Origin: Marinobacter sp. AC-23
GTDB taxonomy: Bacteria; Pseudomonadota; Gammaproteobacteria; Pseudomonadales; Oleiphilaceae
Direction of reading: 5' to 3'
Assembly: GCF_001858325.1 (NCBI RefSeq)
Contig: NZ_MBPP01000067.1
Location: forward strand, 1-64,000
DNA: 64,000 nucleotides
Shown: one piece after another, positions 25,545-35,381 of the stretch
How positions within the stretch are numbered: position 1 is the stretch's first letter
Layout: every line of letters starts with the position of its first letter
Translations under genes and position numbers: made by a program
Notes under the pieces: model-generated
Database searches by the model: none
What the model saw: the letters and a program-made list of their open reading frames with translations, nothing else
Told to the model about the DNA's origin: nothing

Positions 25545-27725
25545 ATGGACAAAGCTTTAGTCCTTCATAACGTCAAATCCCTGACGCAGGGCAATCTTGG
25601 CGTGCCCGTTATGTTGATGGGTCTGCTGGGCATGATGATACTGCCTGTGCCAGCTTTTTTGCTGGACGTCTTCTTCACGTTCAACATCACGCTCTCAATT
25701 GTCATCCTGCTGGTGTGCGTTTACGCACTACGGCCCATGGAGTTTGCTTCCTTTCCAACGGTATTGCTGGTTGCAACCTTGTTGCGCCTGGCACTGAACG
25801 TGGCCTCTACCCGGATTGTTTTGTTGGAAGGCCATGAAGGCGGTGATGCCGCAGGTAAGGTTATCGAGTCTTTCGGCGCGGTGCTTATCGGCGGTAACTA
25901 CGCGGTTGGGCTCGTGGTATTCGCCATTTTGATGATCATCAACTTTCTCGTTGTAACCAAAGGCGCGGGCCGGGTTTCAGAGGTTAGTGCGCGCTTTACC
26001 CTGGATGCCATGCCGGGTAAGCAAATGGCTATTGATGCTGACTTGAACGCGGGCCTGGTTAATCAGGACGAAGCCAAACATCGGCGTGAGGAAATAGCAC
26101 AGGAGGCGGATTTTTACGGCTCCATGGACGGTGCCTCCAAGTTTGTGAAGGGCGATGCGGTTGCAGGCTTACTGATTCTTGCCATCAACATTATTGGCGG
26201 TATTGCCATTGGTATGCTCCAGCATGGCCTTGATTTCTCGCTCGCTGTAGAACGCTATGCACTGCTCACCATAGGCGATGGCCTGGTGGCTCAGATTCCA
26301 TCACTGCTGCTTTCCACTTCTGCTGCGATCATGGTCACCCGGGTGACCTCCAGCCAGGATATGGGTGGGCAGATTCTGCAGCAAATGTTCAATGCCCCCA
26401 AGGCGCTTGCGATTGCCGCCGGTATTTTGATTTTGCTGGGTCTGATTCCAGGTATGCCCCATGTGGCATTTCTCGGGCTTGGTGGGCTCGCAGGCGCAGG
26501 CGCTTGGTTCATCTGGAATAAAGATCGGCAGACTGTGGAAGAGGGGGGCATGTTCCCCAGCCGCGGCGGCGCCGGTGCGCTTGCAGGCTCTGGTGGCCGG
26601 GATGCGCCGCTGACCGGCGATACCGGTGGCGATCCGGGCCGCCAGTTGCCTGCGCCAGGTGAAACCCGGGAGTTGGGTTGGGACGACGTGGCAACGGTGG
26701 ACATTGTCGGTCTAGAGGTCGGCTACCGTTTGATACCTCTGGTTGATAAGTCCCAAGGTGGGCAGCTGTTAAGCCGTATAAAAGGTGTGCGTAAAAAGCT
26801 GTCGCAAGACATGGGCTTTTTGATGCCTTCCGTGCACATTCGCGACAACCTGGATCTGATGCCAAATGTGTACCGCATTACATTGATGGGCGTAACCATC
26901 GCGGAGGCGGATATTCACCCTGATCGGGAGTTGGCAATCGACCCAGGGCAAGTGTTTGGAAAGATAGAAGGTATAGAGGGCAAAGACCCGGCCTTTGGGC
27001 TGGATGCGAGCTGGATTGAGCCTGAGAAGAAAGATCAGGCCCAGACTCTTGGCTATACCGTCGTGGATGCCAGCACAGTTGTTGCCACGCACCTGAACCA
27101 AGTATTGCAAAAACACGCTCACGAACTGTTGGGCCACGAAGAAGTGCAGAAATGGCTGGATCAACTGGAAAAGGCCTCGCCCAAGCTCGCAGAAGAGTTG
27201 GTGCCAACTACTGTGTCTATCAGCCTTCTGCTGAAGGTGCTGCAAAACCTGCTGAGAGAAGAGGTGCCGATTCGGGATATGCGCTCCATTGCCGAGGCCA
27301 TGGTGAACGTGCACCCCAAGAGCCAGGATCCAAAATTACTGACCACGGTGGCGCGCCAGGCGCTGCGTAGAATGATTATTCAAAGCATCTGCGGCAATGA
27401 TCAGGAGATACCCGTTATTACCCTGGACCCAGATCTGGAACAGTTATTGCTAAAGTCTGTTCAGCAGAGTCAACAATCTGGCGGCCAGGAAGATATAGGT
27501 ATGGTTCTTGAGCCAAATATGGTGGAAAAACTGCAGCGCTCTTTGCAGGACAGTGTTCAGCGCCAAGAGGTACTTGGCAAGCCCGCTATCCTGCTGGTAT
27601 CTGGCCCCTTGAGGCCGGTGCTCGCGAAGTTTGCCAGTTTCGGTGTGGAGCGGCTGCACGTGCTCTCCTACCAGGAAATACCAGATAACAAGCAAATTAC
27701 GATCGTGGCGTCTGTAGGCCAATAG
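25545..27725 (+). CDS. flhA: Flagellar export protein FlhA
   Basis: 726-aa export-gate protein forming the nonameric ring that docks chaperone-substrate complexes and uses the proton gradient. Seven or eight membrane helices fill residues ~20-325. The FHIPEP signature region is visible as LRLALNVASTRIVLLEGHEG, GAVLIGGNYAVGLVVFAILM and FTLDAMPGKQMAIDADLNAG. A soluble domain follows to the end. The linker near residues 330-380 is unusually long and Gly/Pro-rich (SRGGAGALAGSGGRDAPLTG), which explains the length above ~700. The start at ATG 25545 has no strong ribosome site. Confidence 0.95.
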   Translation: MDKALVLHNVKSLTQGNLGVPVMLMGLLGMMILPVPAFLLDVFFTFNITLSIVILLVCVYALRPMEFASFPTVLLVATLLRLALNVASTRIVLLEGHEGGDAAGKVIESFGAVLIGGNYAVGLVVFAILMIINFLVVTKGAGRVSEVSARFTLDAMPGKQMAIDADLNAGLVNQDEAKHRREEIAQEADFYGSMDGASKFVKGDAVAGLLILAINIIGGIAIGMLQHGLDFSLAVERYALLTIGDGLVAQIPSLLLSTSAAIMVTRVTSSQDMGGQILQQMFNAPKALAIAAGILILLGLIPGMPHVAFLGLGGLAGAGAWFIWNKDRQTVEEGGMFPSRGGAGALAGSGGRDAPLTGDTGGDPGRQLPAPGETRELGWDDVATVDIVGLEVGYRLIPLVDKSQGGQLLSRIKGVRKKLSQDMGFLMPSVHIRDNLDLMPNVYRITLMGVTIAEADIHPDRELAIDPGQVFGKIEGIEGKDPAFGLDASWIEPEKKDQAQTLGYTVVDASTVVATHLNQVLQKHAHELLGHEEVQKWLDQLEKASPKLAEELVPTTVSISLLLKVLQNLLREEVPIRDMRSIAEAMVNVHPKSQDPKLLTTVARQALRRMIIQSICGNDQEIPVITLDPDLEQLLLKSVQQSQQSGGQEDIGMVLEPNMVEKLQRSLQDSVQRQEVLGKPAILLVSGPLRPVLAKFASFGVERLHVLSYQEIPDNKQITIVASVGQ

Positions 27726-27785
27726 GCCTGCGGGTGAAAGAACGGACAGCGCGAGTACAGCGTTGCCGGTGGAGGATGCAATATC

Positions 27786-29104
27786 ATGAAAGTAAAACGT
27801 TTTTTTGCCAAGAGCATGGCCGAAGCACTGAAGCAAGTCAGTGAGCAGATGGGCCTGATGCTGTCATCCTTTCTAATCGCCGGGTAGACGGTGGCGTTGA
27901 GATCGTCTGTGCGTTGGATTACGACGAAAACATGGCGCGCCAGAGTCTTGGAGAGCAGGCCAGCGAAGCCACCAACAGTGCCCACCTTGCTGAAATGCAG
28001 GCAGATCGTCACCGTCGGCTGGAAGACGAGCTGGGCCGTTCTCGTTCCCGTATTCGCGAAGTGCGCGAAAGCCGTTCAGAGCGCAATCAAGGTTATTCCA
28101 AAGCGTCATATGCAGGTTTGCACGACGCGGTAAGTGACGGTTTCGATGAGCAGGCCTCCTCCGGCGTTAGCAGCCATACAGACTATTCGGATGAGCTGGC
28201 ACGCATGCGTGCAGAAATCAGCTCATTGCGGGATCTCATGGGTGGTCAGCGAAGCGCACCGGAAAAAACCGGTGTGAGCGCAGTTCAGCAACGGTTGGCA
28301 GAGCGGTTGCAGGAATTTGGTTTGGGGCCAGATTTAGCGGGATCGCTTTCCCGTAGACACAAAGGCGGAAAGCTGGACGATGGCTGGAAGCAATCCCTTA
28401 AGATGCTAGCCACCGGTGTGCGCACATCGCGCCGGGAATGGCTCGACGAAGGTGGCGTATACGCGCTGGTCGGCCCCACGGGTTCCGGCAAGACCACCAC
28501 CATTGGCAAGCTGGCTGCCCGCTATGTGTTGAAGTACGGCGCCGATTCTTTGGCGTTGGTCACTACAGACCGTTACCGGGTTGCCGCCCATGAGCAGCTT
28601 TTCGTGTTTGGCCGCATTCTGAACGTGCCGGTTCGGGTAGTGGACGAAAGCAATACGCTGGATGATATTCTTGATGAGCTGTCGGATCGTCACCTGGTGC
28701 TCGTTGATACAGCGGGGCTGACCAGCTCTGATAAAGGCTACCAAGAGCAGCTGTCGGAACTGGCCCGCAGCCACCATAACGTGCGTACGCACTTGGTGGT
28801 TTCTGCAACCAGCCAGCCGCGTATTATGAAATCCGTCTGGCATTGCTATAAGATGGCAAATCTTACGGGCTGCGTGATGACAAAAATTGACGAAGCCCTC
28901 ACCCTGGGCGAATCTCTGGGTTTTGTGATGGAAACCGGGTTGCCGGTGGCTTATTACACGGATGGGCAGAAAATTCCTGGAGATCTGCACCATGCGGAGG
29001 CTGTTCCTCTTGTGCGGTTGGCGGTCGAACGCCTGAAAACGCTTCAACAACAGGCGGCTTCAGAAAAAGTATCTGGCACGGAACGCCCGCGCGAAATGGC
29101 CTGA
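27786..29104 (+). CDS. flhF: Flagellar GTPase FlhF (one frameshift)
   Basis: SRP-family GTPase that marks the cell pole for flagellum assembly. ATG 27786 begins MKVKRFFAKSMAEALKQVSE. A missing C at 27854-27855 (ATGGGCCTGATG) breaks the frame after 23 codons; restoring it gives EQMGPDAVILSNRRVDGGVE and a 439-aa protein. The basic/acidic B domain (about 50-150) is followed by the GTPase with G1 GPTGSGKTTTIGKL, TTDRYRVAAHEQL and G3 DTAGL. Read without repair, the gene would appear to start at an internal site near 27914. Confidence 0.93.
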
Positions 29105-29176
29105 GGCTCTGAATATCTGAGCTGTTCCCGGCTGTGAATGAAATCCGGCTAAACGTGGCGAGAGATAACAAACAGT

Positions 29177-29988
29177 ATGAGCAAAGCACATCCGGTACAG
29201 GTGATAGCAGTTTCCGGCGGCAAAGGCGGGGTCGGCAAGAGTAACATTTCGGTCAATCTTGGCATTGCCCTGGCCCAGAAAGGTCGTCGCGTTGTGTTGC
29301 TTGATGCAGACCTTGGTCTTGGCAATCTTGATGTGCTGCTTGGTGTCACTGCCAACAAAACCTTCAGGATGTCCTGGCGGGCACATGCGACCTCAGGGAC
29401 GTTCTGGTGAGCGGGCCGGGCGGTATCAAAATTGTTCCGGCTTCTTCCGGAACCCAGCGCATGACTCAGCTCAGCGCCATGGAGCACGCGGGCCTGATCA
29501 ACGCATTTAGTGAGTTGGGTGATCAAATCGATGTGCTTATTGTGGATACCGCAGCGGGTATTTCAGAGTCAGTTGTAAGTTTTCTGCGGGCCTCTCAGGA
29601 GCTGCTGCTGGTGGTTTGCGACGAGCCCACATCTATTACCGACGCGTACGCCCTCATAAAATTGATGAATCGCGATTACGGCACCAACCGCTTCCGCATT
29701 CTTGCCAATCAGGTGGGTAGTGAGCAAGAAGGGCGCCATCTATTTGAAAAACTGACCCGGGTTACTGAACGCTTCCTGGATGTGGCACTACAATACGTGG
29801 GCATGGTGCCTTACGACGAAGCCGTGAAGAAAGCGGTTCAGCGCCAGAGGGCGGTACTGGATGCTTATCCCCGGGCCAAAGCCTCGCTTGCGATCAAGGC
29901 ACTGGCTGACAAAGTGGAAAGCTGGCCGTTGCCTACCTCTCCCCGCGGACACTTGGAGTTTTTTGTGGAGCGGCTCGTCGAAGTCTGA
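29177..29988 (+). CDS. fleN: Flagellar number regulator FleN/FlhG (one frameshift)
   Basis: MinD/ParA-like ATPase that restrains FleQ and keeps the cell to one polar flagellum; it pairs with FlhF. The deviant Walker A SGGKGGVGKSN (about residues 12-22) and the following VVLLDADLGLGNLDVLLGV are intact. A base is missing near 29361-29364 (AACCTTCAGG); with it the text continues as QDVLAGTCDLRDVLVSGPGG, then the MinD-like DVLIVDTAAGIS. Repaired length is 270 aa. It lies 72 bp after flhF and 29 bp before fliA. Confidence 0.92.
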
Positions 29989-30017
29989 AACGGATCCCGT
30001 CAAACAAAACCGGATGC

Positions 30018-30761
30018 ATGACATTGGCGAAAAATCTGGGAATCTACCACCAGGCAGGCGTGAAAAGCCCCTCAGAACTCATAGAGGCGCACGCGCCCCT
30101 GGTCAAGAAAATTGCACTTCACCTTTTGGCGCGGTTGCCGGCTTCGGTGCAGCTTGATGATCTTATGCAAGCTGGCATGATCGGATTGCTGGAAGCTGCC
30201 CAACGCTATAGTTCAACCAAGGGCGCAACCTTTGAAACCTATGCTGGCATACGCATTCGTGGTGCCATGGTGGATGAGATCCGAAAAGGCGATTGGGTGC
30301 CGCGTTCCGTTCACCGTAACGCACGTCGGGTTGCCCGCGCTATCAAGGCTGTTGAGGATCGGGAGGGCCGTGAAGCCCAAGATCTGGAGGTGGCAGAAGA
30401 GCTCGATATGGAGCTTTCTGAATACCATGCAATCTTGTCGGATACGAACAGCGGACGACTTTTTAGCCTTGACGAGCTCAATGAATCCGGAGACCTGCCG
30501 ATAGAAGAAACAGAGACCAGCGATAATCCGCTGGACGGCCTGTCTTCTGATGCCTTTCGAAGCAGTTTGGCAGCCGCTATAGAGCAGTTACCAGAGCGTG
30601 AAAAGCTGGTGCTGAGCTTGTACTACCAGGAAGAGCTGAACCTTAAGGAAATTGGTGCAGTGCTGGGTGTCAGTGAAAGCAGAGTCAGTCAGATACATAG
30701 CCAGGCAGCGTTACGGCTGAGGGGCAGGCTTGCAGAGTGGCGCCTTGAGGAGCACAACTAG
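30018..30761 (+). CDS. fliA: RNA polymerase sigma-28 factor FliA
   Basis: 247-aa sigma factor for late flagellar and chemotaxis genes. Region 2 is clear (AHAPLVKKIALHLLARLPAS, LMQAGMIGLLEAAQRYSS, FETYAGIRIRGAMVDEIRKG, DWVPRSVHRNAR), as is the region 4 helix-turn-helix (LNLKEIGAVLGVSESRVSQI). FlgM would hold it inactive until the hook is complete; flgM is not in the window. A sigma-28 site upstream of parA at 37023-37049 is a likely target. Confidence 0.96.
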   Translation: MTLAKNLGIYHQAGVKSPSELIEAHAPLVKKIALHLLARLPASVQLDDLMQAGMIGLLEAAQRYSSTKGATFETYAGIRIRGAMVDEIRKGDWVPRSVHRNARRVARAIKAVEDREGREAQDLEVAEELDMELSEYHAILSDTNSGRLFSLDELNESGDLPIEETETSDNPLDGLSSDAFRSSLAAAIEQLPEREKLVLSLYYQEELNLKEIGAVLGVSESRVSQIHSQAALRLRGRLAEWRLEEHN

Positions 30762-30921
30762 CCTGGGCATAAGGGATAAGAATCGTGCTGGAGTGTAGCG
30801 TTTGGTAACCGATGCTTTACAAGCGTGATTAAGATCAGACAATAAGTGTTAAACCAGCGGCCTGCTACACGTTGAGCGCAAAGGTCAAACGAATTCCGGG
30901 TCTTACTAACTGGAGGTCCCT

Positions 30922-31305
30922 TTGGACAAGAACATGAAAATACTCATTGTGGATGACTTCTCTACAATGCGGCGGATTATCAAAAATCTGCTCCGTGATC
31001 TGGGCTTCACCAACACCGATGAAGCGGATGACGGCAATACCGCGTTGCCGATGCTTAAAAGCGGCAAGTATGACTTCCTGGTAACAGATTGGAATATGCC
31101 AGGAATGTCCGGCTTCGACCTGCTCAAGGCAGTGCGTGCTGATGAGAACCTGAAAACCCTTCCGGTATTGATGGTGACCGCCGAGGCTAAACGCGATCAG
31201 ATTGTGGCCGCAGCCCAGGCTGGCGTGAACGGTTACGTGGTAAAGCCCTTCACCGCGGCCGTGCTCAAGGAAAAAATCGAGAAGATTTTTGAACGAATTC
31301 AGTAG
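30922..31305 (+). CDS. cheY: Chemotaxis response regulator CheY
   Basis: 127-aa single receiver domain that carries the signal from CheA to FliM. Catalytic residues are visible: Asp pair in [11 protein letters not shown], phospho-acceptor Asp in [12 protein letters not shown], Thr in [10 protein letters not shown] and Lys in [16 protein letters not shown] site suits a TTG start at 30922 (5-nt spacing) better than the ATG at 30934, which would remove four residues. A 160-bp gap from fliA precedes it, with no promoter I can call with confidence. Confidence 0.95.
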   Translation: MDKNMKILIVDDFSTMRRIIKNLLRDLGFTNTDEADDGNTALPMLKSGKYDFLVTDWNMPGMSGFDLLKAVRADENLKTLPVLMVTAEAKRDQIVAAAQAGVNGYVVKPFTAAVLKEKIEKIFERIQ

Positions 31306-31325
31306 CCAGAAATCGGATGGGTCGT

Positions 31326-32111
31326 ATGAGCGATAACAAAAAGGTCCACCGGGGTCTTGAGCCAGAAGTGACCGAAAAGCTCCGGCGCCAGGCGGCAGAG
31401 CTCACCCAGTGCGTTGAAGCCGGGGATTACGCTGGCGCCATGAACCTGATCAACGAATTGAGTGAGGTCAGGGATCAAAGCCTTTACCGTGAAGTTGGTC
31501 GACTGACACGTTCACTGCATGAAGCAATCCGTAACTTCCAGATTGATCCGCGCAGCCAAGAGCAGAAGGAAGTTCTGTCATTGATGACAGACGCTTCAGA
31601 CAGGCTGGCGTACGTTGTTCAGATGACAGGCCAGGCTGCCAATCGCACCATGGACTTGGTTGAAGAAAGCATGCCAGTCGCCCACACAGTGCGCGATGAA
31701 GCCGCTTCGTTGAGAGAAGAGTGGCAGCGTTTGCGCCGTCGTGAAATGCAGCCGGCAGAATTCCGCGACCTGTACGGGCGCATTGATGCTTTTTTTCTGA
31801 GTGTTACCAAGGATGCGGATACCATTTATAACAGCCTCTCAGAGATTCTTTTGGCGCAGGATTTCCAAGACCTGACAGGTCAGGTGATTCAACGTGTGAC
31901 GGCGTTGGTAAAAGAAGTGGAAGAGCAGATGCTTAGCTTGGTGGTCATGGCCAGCCATGTTGATCAGCTTACCGGCACAGTACATCAGATTGAAAACCAT
32001 GACGTCTCAGCCGAACAGGGTGTGGGGCCTCAGATGAAGGCTGAAGAGCGTGAAGATGTAGTCTCGGGACAAAACGACGTAGACGACTTGTTGTCCAGTC
32101 TCGGTTTCTGA
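31326..32111 (+). CDS. cheZ: CheY-P phosphatase CheZ
   Basis: 261-aa helical-hairpin phosphatase that resets CheY. The catalytic region contains ILLAQDFQDLTGQVIQRV (the active-site Gln is in QDLTGQ). The C-terminal CheY-docking peptide NDVDDLLSSLGF ends the protein exactly as in enterobacterial CheZ. ATG 31326 (MSDNKK) is preferred over an in-frame start at 31317. It follows cheY by 20 bp and cheA begins 17 bp after it. Confidence 0.94.
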   Translation: MSDNKKVHRGLEPEVTEKLRRQAAELTQCVEAGDYAGAMNLINELSEVRDQSLYREVGRLTRSLHEAIRNFQIDPRSQEQKEVLSLMTDASDRLAYVVQMTGQAANRTMDLVEESMPVAHTVRDEAASLREEWQRLRRREMQPAEFRDLYGRIDAFFLSVTKDADTIYNSLSEILLAQDFQDLTGQVIQRVTALVKEVEEQMLSLVVMASHVDQLTGTVHQIENHDVSAEQGVGPQMKAEEREDVVSGQNDVDDLLSSLGF

Positions 32112-32128
32112 ATATAAGAGGTTAACCC

Positions 32129-34223
32129 ATGGCGTTTGATGCCGATGATGAGATCCTTCAGGACTTCCTTGTAGAGGCCGGTGAGATTCTTGAGAAACTA
32201 TCCGAACAGCTTGTTGATCTTGAGCGGCATCCTGACGATAGCAATCTACTCAACGCCATATTTCGTGGATTCCATACGGTAAAAGGTGGTGCAGGCTTCC
32301 TGCAGTTGGATGCCTTGGTTAACTGCTGTCACTCCGCCGAGAACGTGTTCGACATATTGCGCAATCACAAGCGTGCGGTGGATTCGGAGCTGATGGACGT
32401 TGTTCTGGAAACCCTGGACCACGTGAATGCGATGTTTGACCAGGTGCGTAATGGCGAAGAGCTTACGGCTGCGCCCGGCGAACTGATTGCCGCGTTGGAT
32501 GCCTTCGCGCTGCCTCAGGCGGCTGCCGGGCAAGCGAGTGTTAAACCGGCCCAAACGCCTGAACTCGCTGGAAGTGGGCAAGGCGGTGGCGATATTACCG
32601 ACGACGAATTTGAACAGTTACTGGATGCTCTGCACGGGGATGCACCTGTTTCCGGCGCAAGCAAGAGCCAGTGGTTGAACCGCCTGCCAGCAATAATGAG
32701 GGAGAGGGCAGTGGCTCCGGTGACGAAATCACTGACGATGAGTTTGAAGCTCTGCTTGATGAGCTGCACGGTAAGGGTAAATTTGCCGAACAAGCTGCCG
32801 TAGAGGAAAGTGCCGGAGCCAAGGGTGCCGCGAACCCGGCGGCAGGCGGTGTTGACGAACTGATTACCGACGACGAATTCGAAAAGCTGTTGGACGAGCT
32901 TCATGGCAAGGGCGGAAGCCCAACCGTTGAAGGTTCCGTCAGCAGGCCCGCACCTCCTGTGCAGGCACAAGCAAAGCCGGCGCAGGCTGCGCCTGAGAAA
33001 AAAGCTGAAGCAAAACCGGCAGCCCCGGTGGCCAAGGCACCTGCCAGAGACTCAACCCCGGTTGCAGAAACCAGCGTGCGCGTGGATACCAAGCGCCTGG
33101 ACGACATCATGAACATGGTGGGTGAACTGGTGCTGGTAAGAAACCGGCTCCAGCGCTTGGGATCTGATAGCGAAGACGAGCATATGCAAAAGGCGGTTTC
33201 CAATTTGGATGTGGTGACCACCGATCTGCAAGCCGCGGTTATGCAAACTCGCATGCAGCCGATCAAGAAAGTGTTCGGCCGCTTCCCGCGTGTTGTCCGC
33301 GACCTTGCCCGGGGTATGCAAAAAGAAGTGAATCTGGTGATGCATGGAGAGGACACAGATCTCGACAAAAATCTTGTCGAGGCCCTCTCAGATCCGCTCG
33401 TGCATTTGGTTCGCAACTCCGTGGATCATGGCATTGAAGCGCCAGATGTGCGTGAAAAAGCAGGCAAGCCCCGGCAGGGCACGGTCACTCTTTCAGCAGA
33501 GCAGGAAGGGGATCACATCCTTTTGTCCATCGATGACGATGCGCTGGCATGGATCCTGAAGTATTGCGCCGCAAAGCCGTGGAAAAAGGAATATATGATC
33601 AGGACACTGCCGATCGCTTGACTGAAACAGAGTGTTTTAACCTGATTTTTGCCGCTGGTTTCTCCACCAAAGAACAGATTTCCGACGTCTCCGGTCGTGG
33701 CGTGGGCATGGATGTGGTGAAAACCAAAATTAACCAGCTCAACGGCCAGCTCAGTATCGTTTCGGCATTGGGTAAAGGTTCTCGCATTATCATCAAGGTG
33801 CCCTTGACCCTGGCGATTATGCCAACGCTGATGATTGTGCTTGGTGACCAGTCTTTTGCTCTGCCGCTGGTGAACGTGGTTGAAATTTTCCACTTGGATT
33901 TGACCCGAACCAACGTTGTAGATGGCCGGGAGTGTATTGTTGTGCGGGACAAGGTGTTCCCGCTTTTCCATATAAAGCGCTGGTTGGTAAAAGGTTCTGC
34001 CGGTGTAGATAGCACGAAAAGCGGACATGTTGTGATTGTTGCTATGGGTACTCGCCAGGTTGGCTTTGTAGTGGATCAACTGGTGGGTCAGGAAGAGGTG
34101 GTTATTAAGCCGCTTGGTCGAGGGCTGCAAGGAACACCGGGCATGGCCGGGGCAACGATTACCGGCGACGGACGCATCGCACTTATTATCGATGTTCCTA
34201 GCTTGCTGCAACATTACAGCTGA
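32129..34223 (+). CDS. cheA: Chemotaxis histidine kinase CheA (two frameshifts)
   Basis: Kinase of the chemoreceptor array. P1 (residues ~1-110) has the phospho-His in FRGFHTVKGGAGFL. No globular P2 domain is visible; instead three copies of ITDDEFE-x-LLDxLHG occur between ~155 and 262, followed by a Pro/Ala linker. P3 (DTKRLDDIMNMVGELVLVRN), P4 (HLVRNSVDHGIEAP) and P5 (FALPLVNVVEIFHL, GMAGATITGDGRIALIIDV) are complete. Single bases are missing near 32655-32668 and at 33541 (expected Asp-Gly-Ala-Gly-Met). Repaired length is about 698 aa. Confidence 0.93.
32593..32913 (+). repeat. Three peptide repeats in the CheA linker
   Basis: ITDDEFEQLLDALHG (from 32593), ITDDEFEALLDELHGKG (32728-32778) and ITDDEFEKLLDELHGKG (32863-32913). 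The protein repeat is better conserved than the DNA, so selection, not recent duplication, keeps it. A frameshift falls between copies 1 and 2. Confidence 0.9.
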
Positions 34224-34235
34224 CAGGAGAAAGGG

Positions 34236-35381
34236 ATGACAGTGTCTGTCCTGGTCGTTGATGACTCGGGATTCTTCCGCAAACGGCTAACGGAAATATT
34301 GACCTCGTCTGGGCAGATCCGTGTGGTGGGCGTGGCTGCTAATGGCAGGGAAGGCGTTGAGCTGGCGGAATCTTTGCGGCCGGACGTTATAACCATGGAT
34401 TACGAAATGCCGGTTATGGACGGTATTTCGGCCGTGCGCGAAATCATGAAGAAACACCCCGTGCCGGTGCTGATGTTTTCGTCACTCACCTATGAAGGTG
34501 CCAGAGTAACTCTGGACGCCCTTGAGGCAGGGGCAGTGGATTTCCTGCCTAAAAACTTCGAAGATATCGCCCGGGATGGCGGCCAACTTCAGAAAATCCT
34601 GATAGACCGTGTGCTTGATGTCGCACGCAGCCGGCCGGCAAGTCGGGCGCAGCCTTCTTTATCACCGTCTTCGAGGCCCGCTTCGCCGCCGGCGCGCACG
34701 GTTCCCGCTAAGCCTTCTGTGGCGGGTCGTCCATTAATGTCCGGCCGTCAGGCTATCCAGCCACCACAGGAAGAAACGTCCAGGCGGGCCTCTCGAAAAG
34801 GCCCGGCACGGCATTATGCCGTTGTGGGTATTGGCACCTCGACTGGCGGGCCAGTGGCACTTCAGCGAGTGCTGACTGCCTTGCCAGCAAGCTTTCCCTC
34901 GCCGATTGTGTTGGTTCAGCACATGCCTGCAAGTTTTACCCCAGCCTTTGCGGAACGACTTAACAAACTTTGCCAAATAGAAGTACGACAGGCAGAGGAG
35001 GGCGACATCCTTCGCCCAGGGCTGGCATTGCTTGCCCCAGGTGGCAAGCAAATGATGATTGAAAACCGCAGCGGTCAACCCCGGGTGCGTATACTTCCCG
35101 GCGATGAACGGCTGAATTATCGACCTTGTGTGGACGTTACCTTTGGCTCTCTTGCTCGCGCATATCCTGGTAAAACCCTTGGCGTGATTCTTACTGGCAT
35201 GGGTTCCGATGGCCGGGAAGGCTGCCGGATGATGAAACAAAGTGGATCGCCAATCTGGTCTCAGGATGAAAAGTCGTCGGTGATATACGGCATGCCCATG
35301 GCGGTTGCGAAAGCCGGCCTTAGTGACGAGGTTCTCTCGCTGGACGACATTGGCCCACGCCTGATTGAGGGTGTTTGCTGA
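34236..35381 (+). CDS. cheB: Chemoreceptor methylesterase CheB
   Basis: 381-aa protein that removes methyl groups from, and deamidates, chemoreceptors. Residues 1-120 form a receiver with phospho-Asp in VITMDYEMPVMDGI. A Pro/Ser/Arg-rich linker (about 130-190) is longer than in enterobacteria. The esterase domain has the Ser in GIGTSTGGPVAL, His in VLVQHMPASFTPAF and Asp in LTGMGSDGREG. RBS AGGAGAAA precedes ATG 34236, 12 bp after cheA. Its TGA overlaps the motC ATG. No cheR lies here. Confidence 0.95.
   Translation: MTVSVLVVDDSGFFRKRLTEILTSSGQIRVVGVAANGREGVELAESLRPDVITMDYEMPVMDGISAVREIMKKHPVPVLMFSSLTYEGARVTLDALEAGAVDFLPKNFEDIARDGGQLQKILIDRVLDVARSRPASRAQPSLSPSSRPASPPARTVPAKPSVAGRPLMSGRQAIQPPQEETSRRASRKGPARHYAVVGIGTSTGGPVALQRVLTALPASFPSPIVLVQHMPASFTPAFAERLNKLCQIEVRQAEEGDILRPGLALLAPGGKQMMIENRSGQPRVRILPGDERLNYRPCVDVTFGSLARAYPGKTLGVILTGMGSDGREGCRMMKQSGSPIWSQDEKSSVIYGMPMAVAKAGLSDEVLSLDDIGPRLIEGVC

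Noticed and set aside
30762..30921. Sigma-28 promoter for cheY (ACCGATGC near 30806)
   Set aside because: The -10 match is partial and no TAAA/TCAAG element lies at the right distance.
29358..33541. Programmed -1 frameshifting in fleN or cheA
   Set aside because: No X-XXY-YYZ slippery heptamer with a downstream structure at the breaks, and the same -1 pattern occurs in many unrelated genes; sequence error explains it better.
33513..34214. 233-codon open frame on the minus strand within cheA
   Set aside because: It mirrors the conserved P4/P5 coding strand; no family match and composition as expected for an antisense frame.
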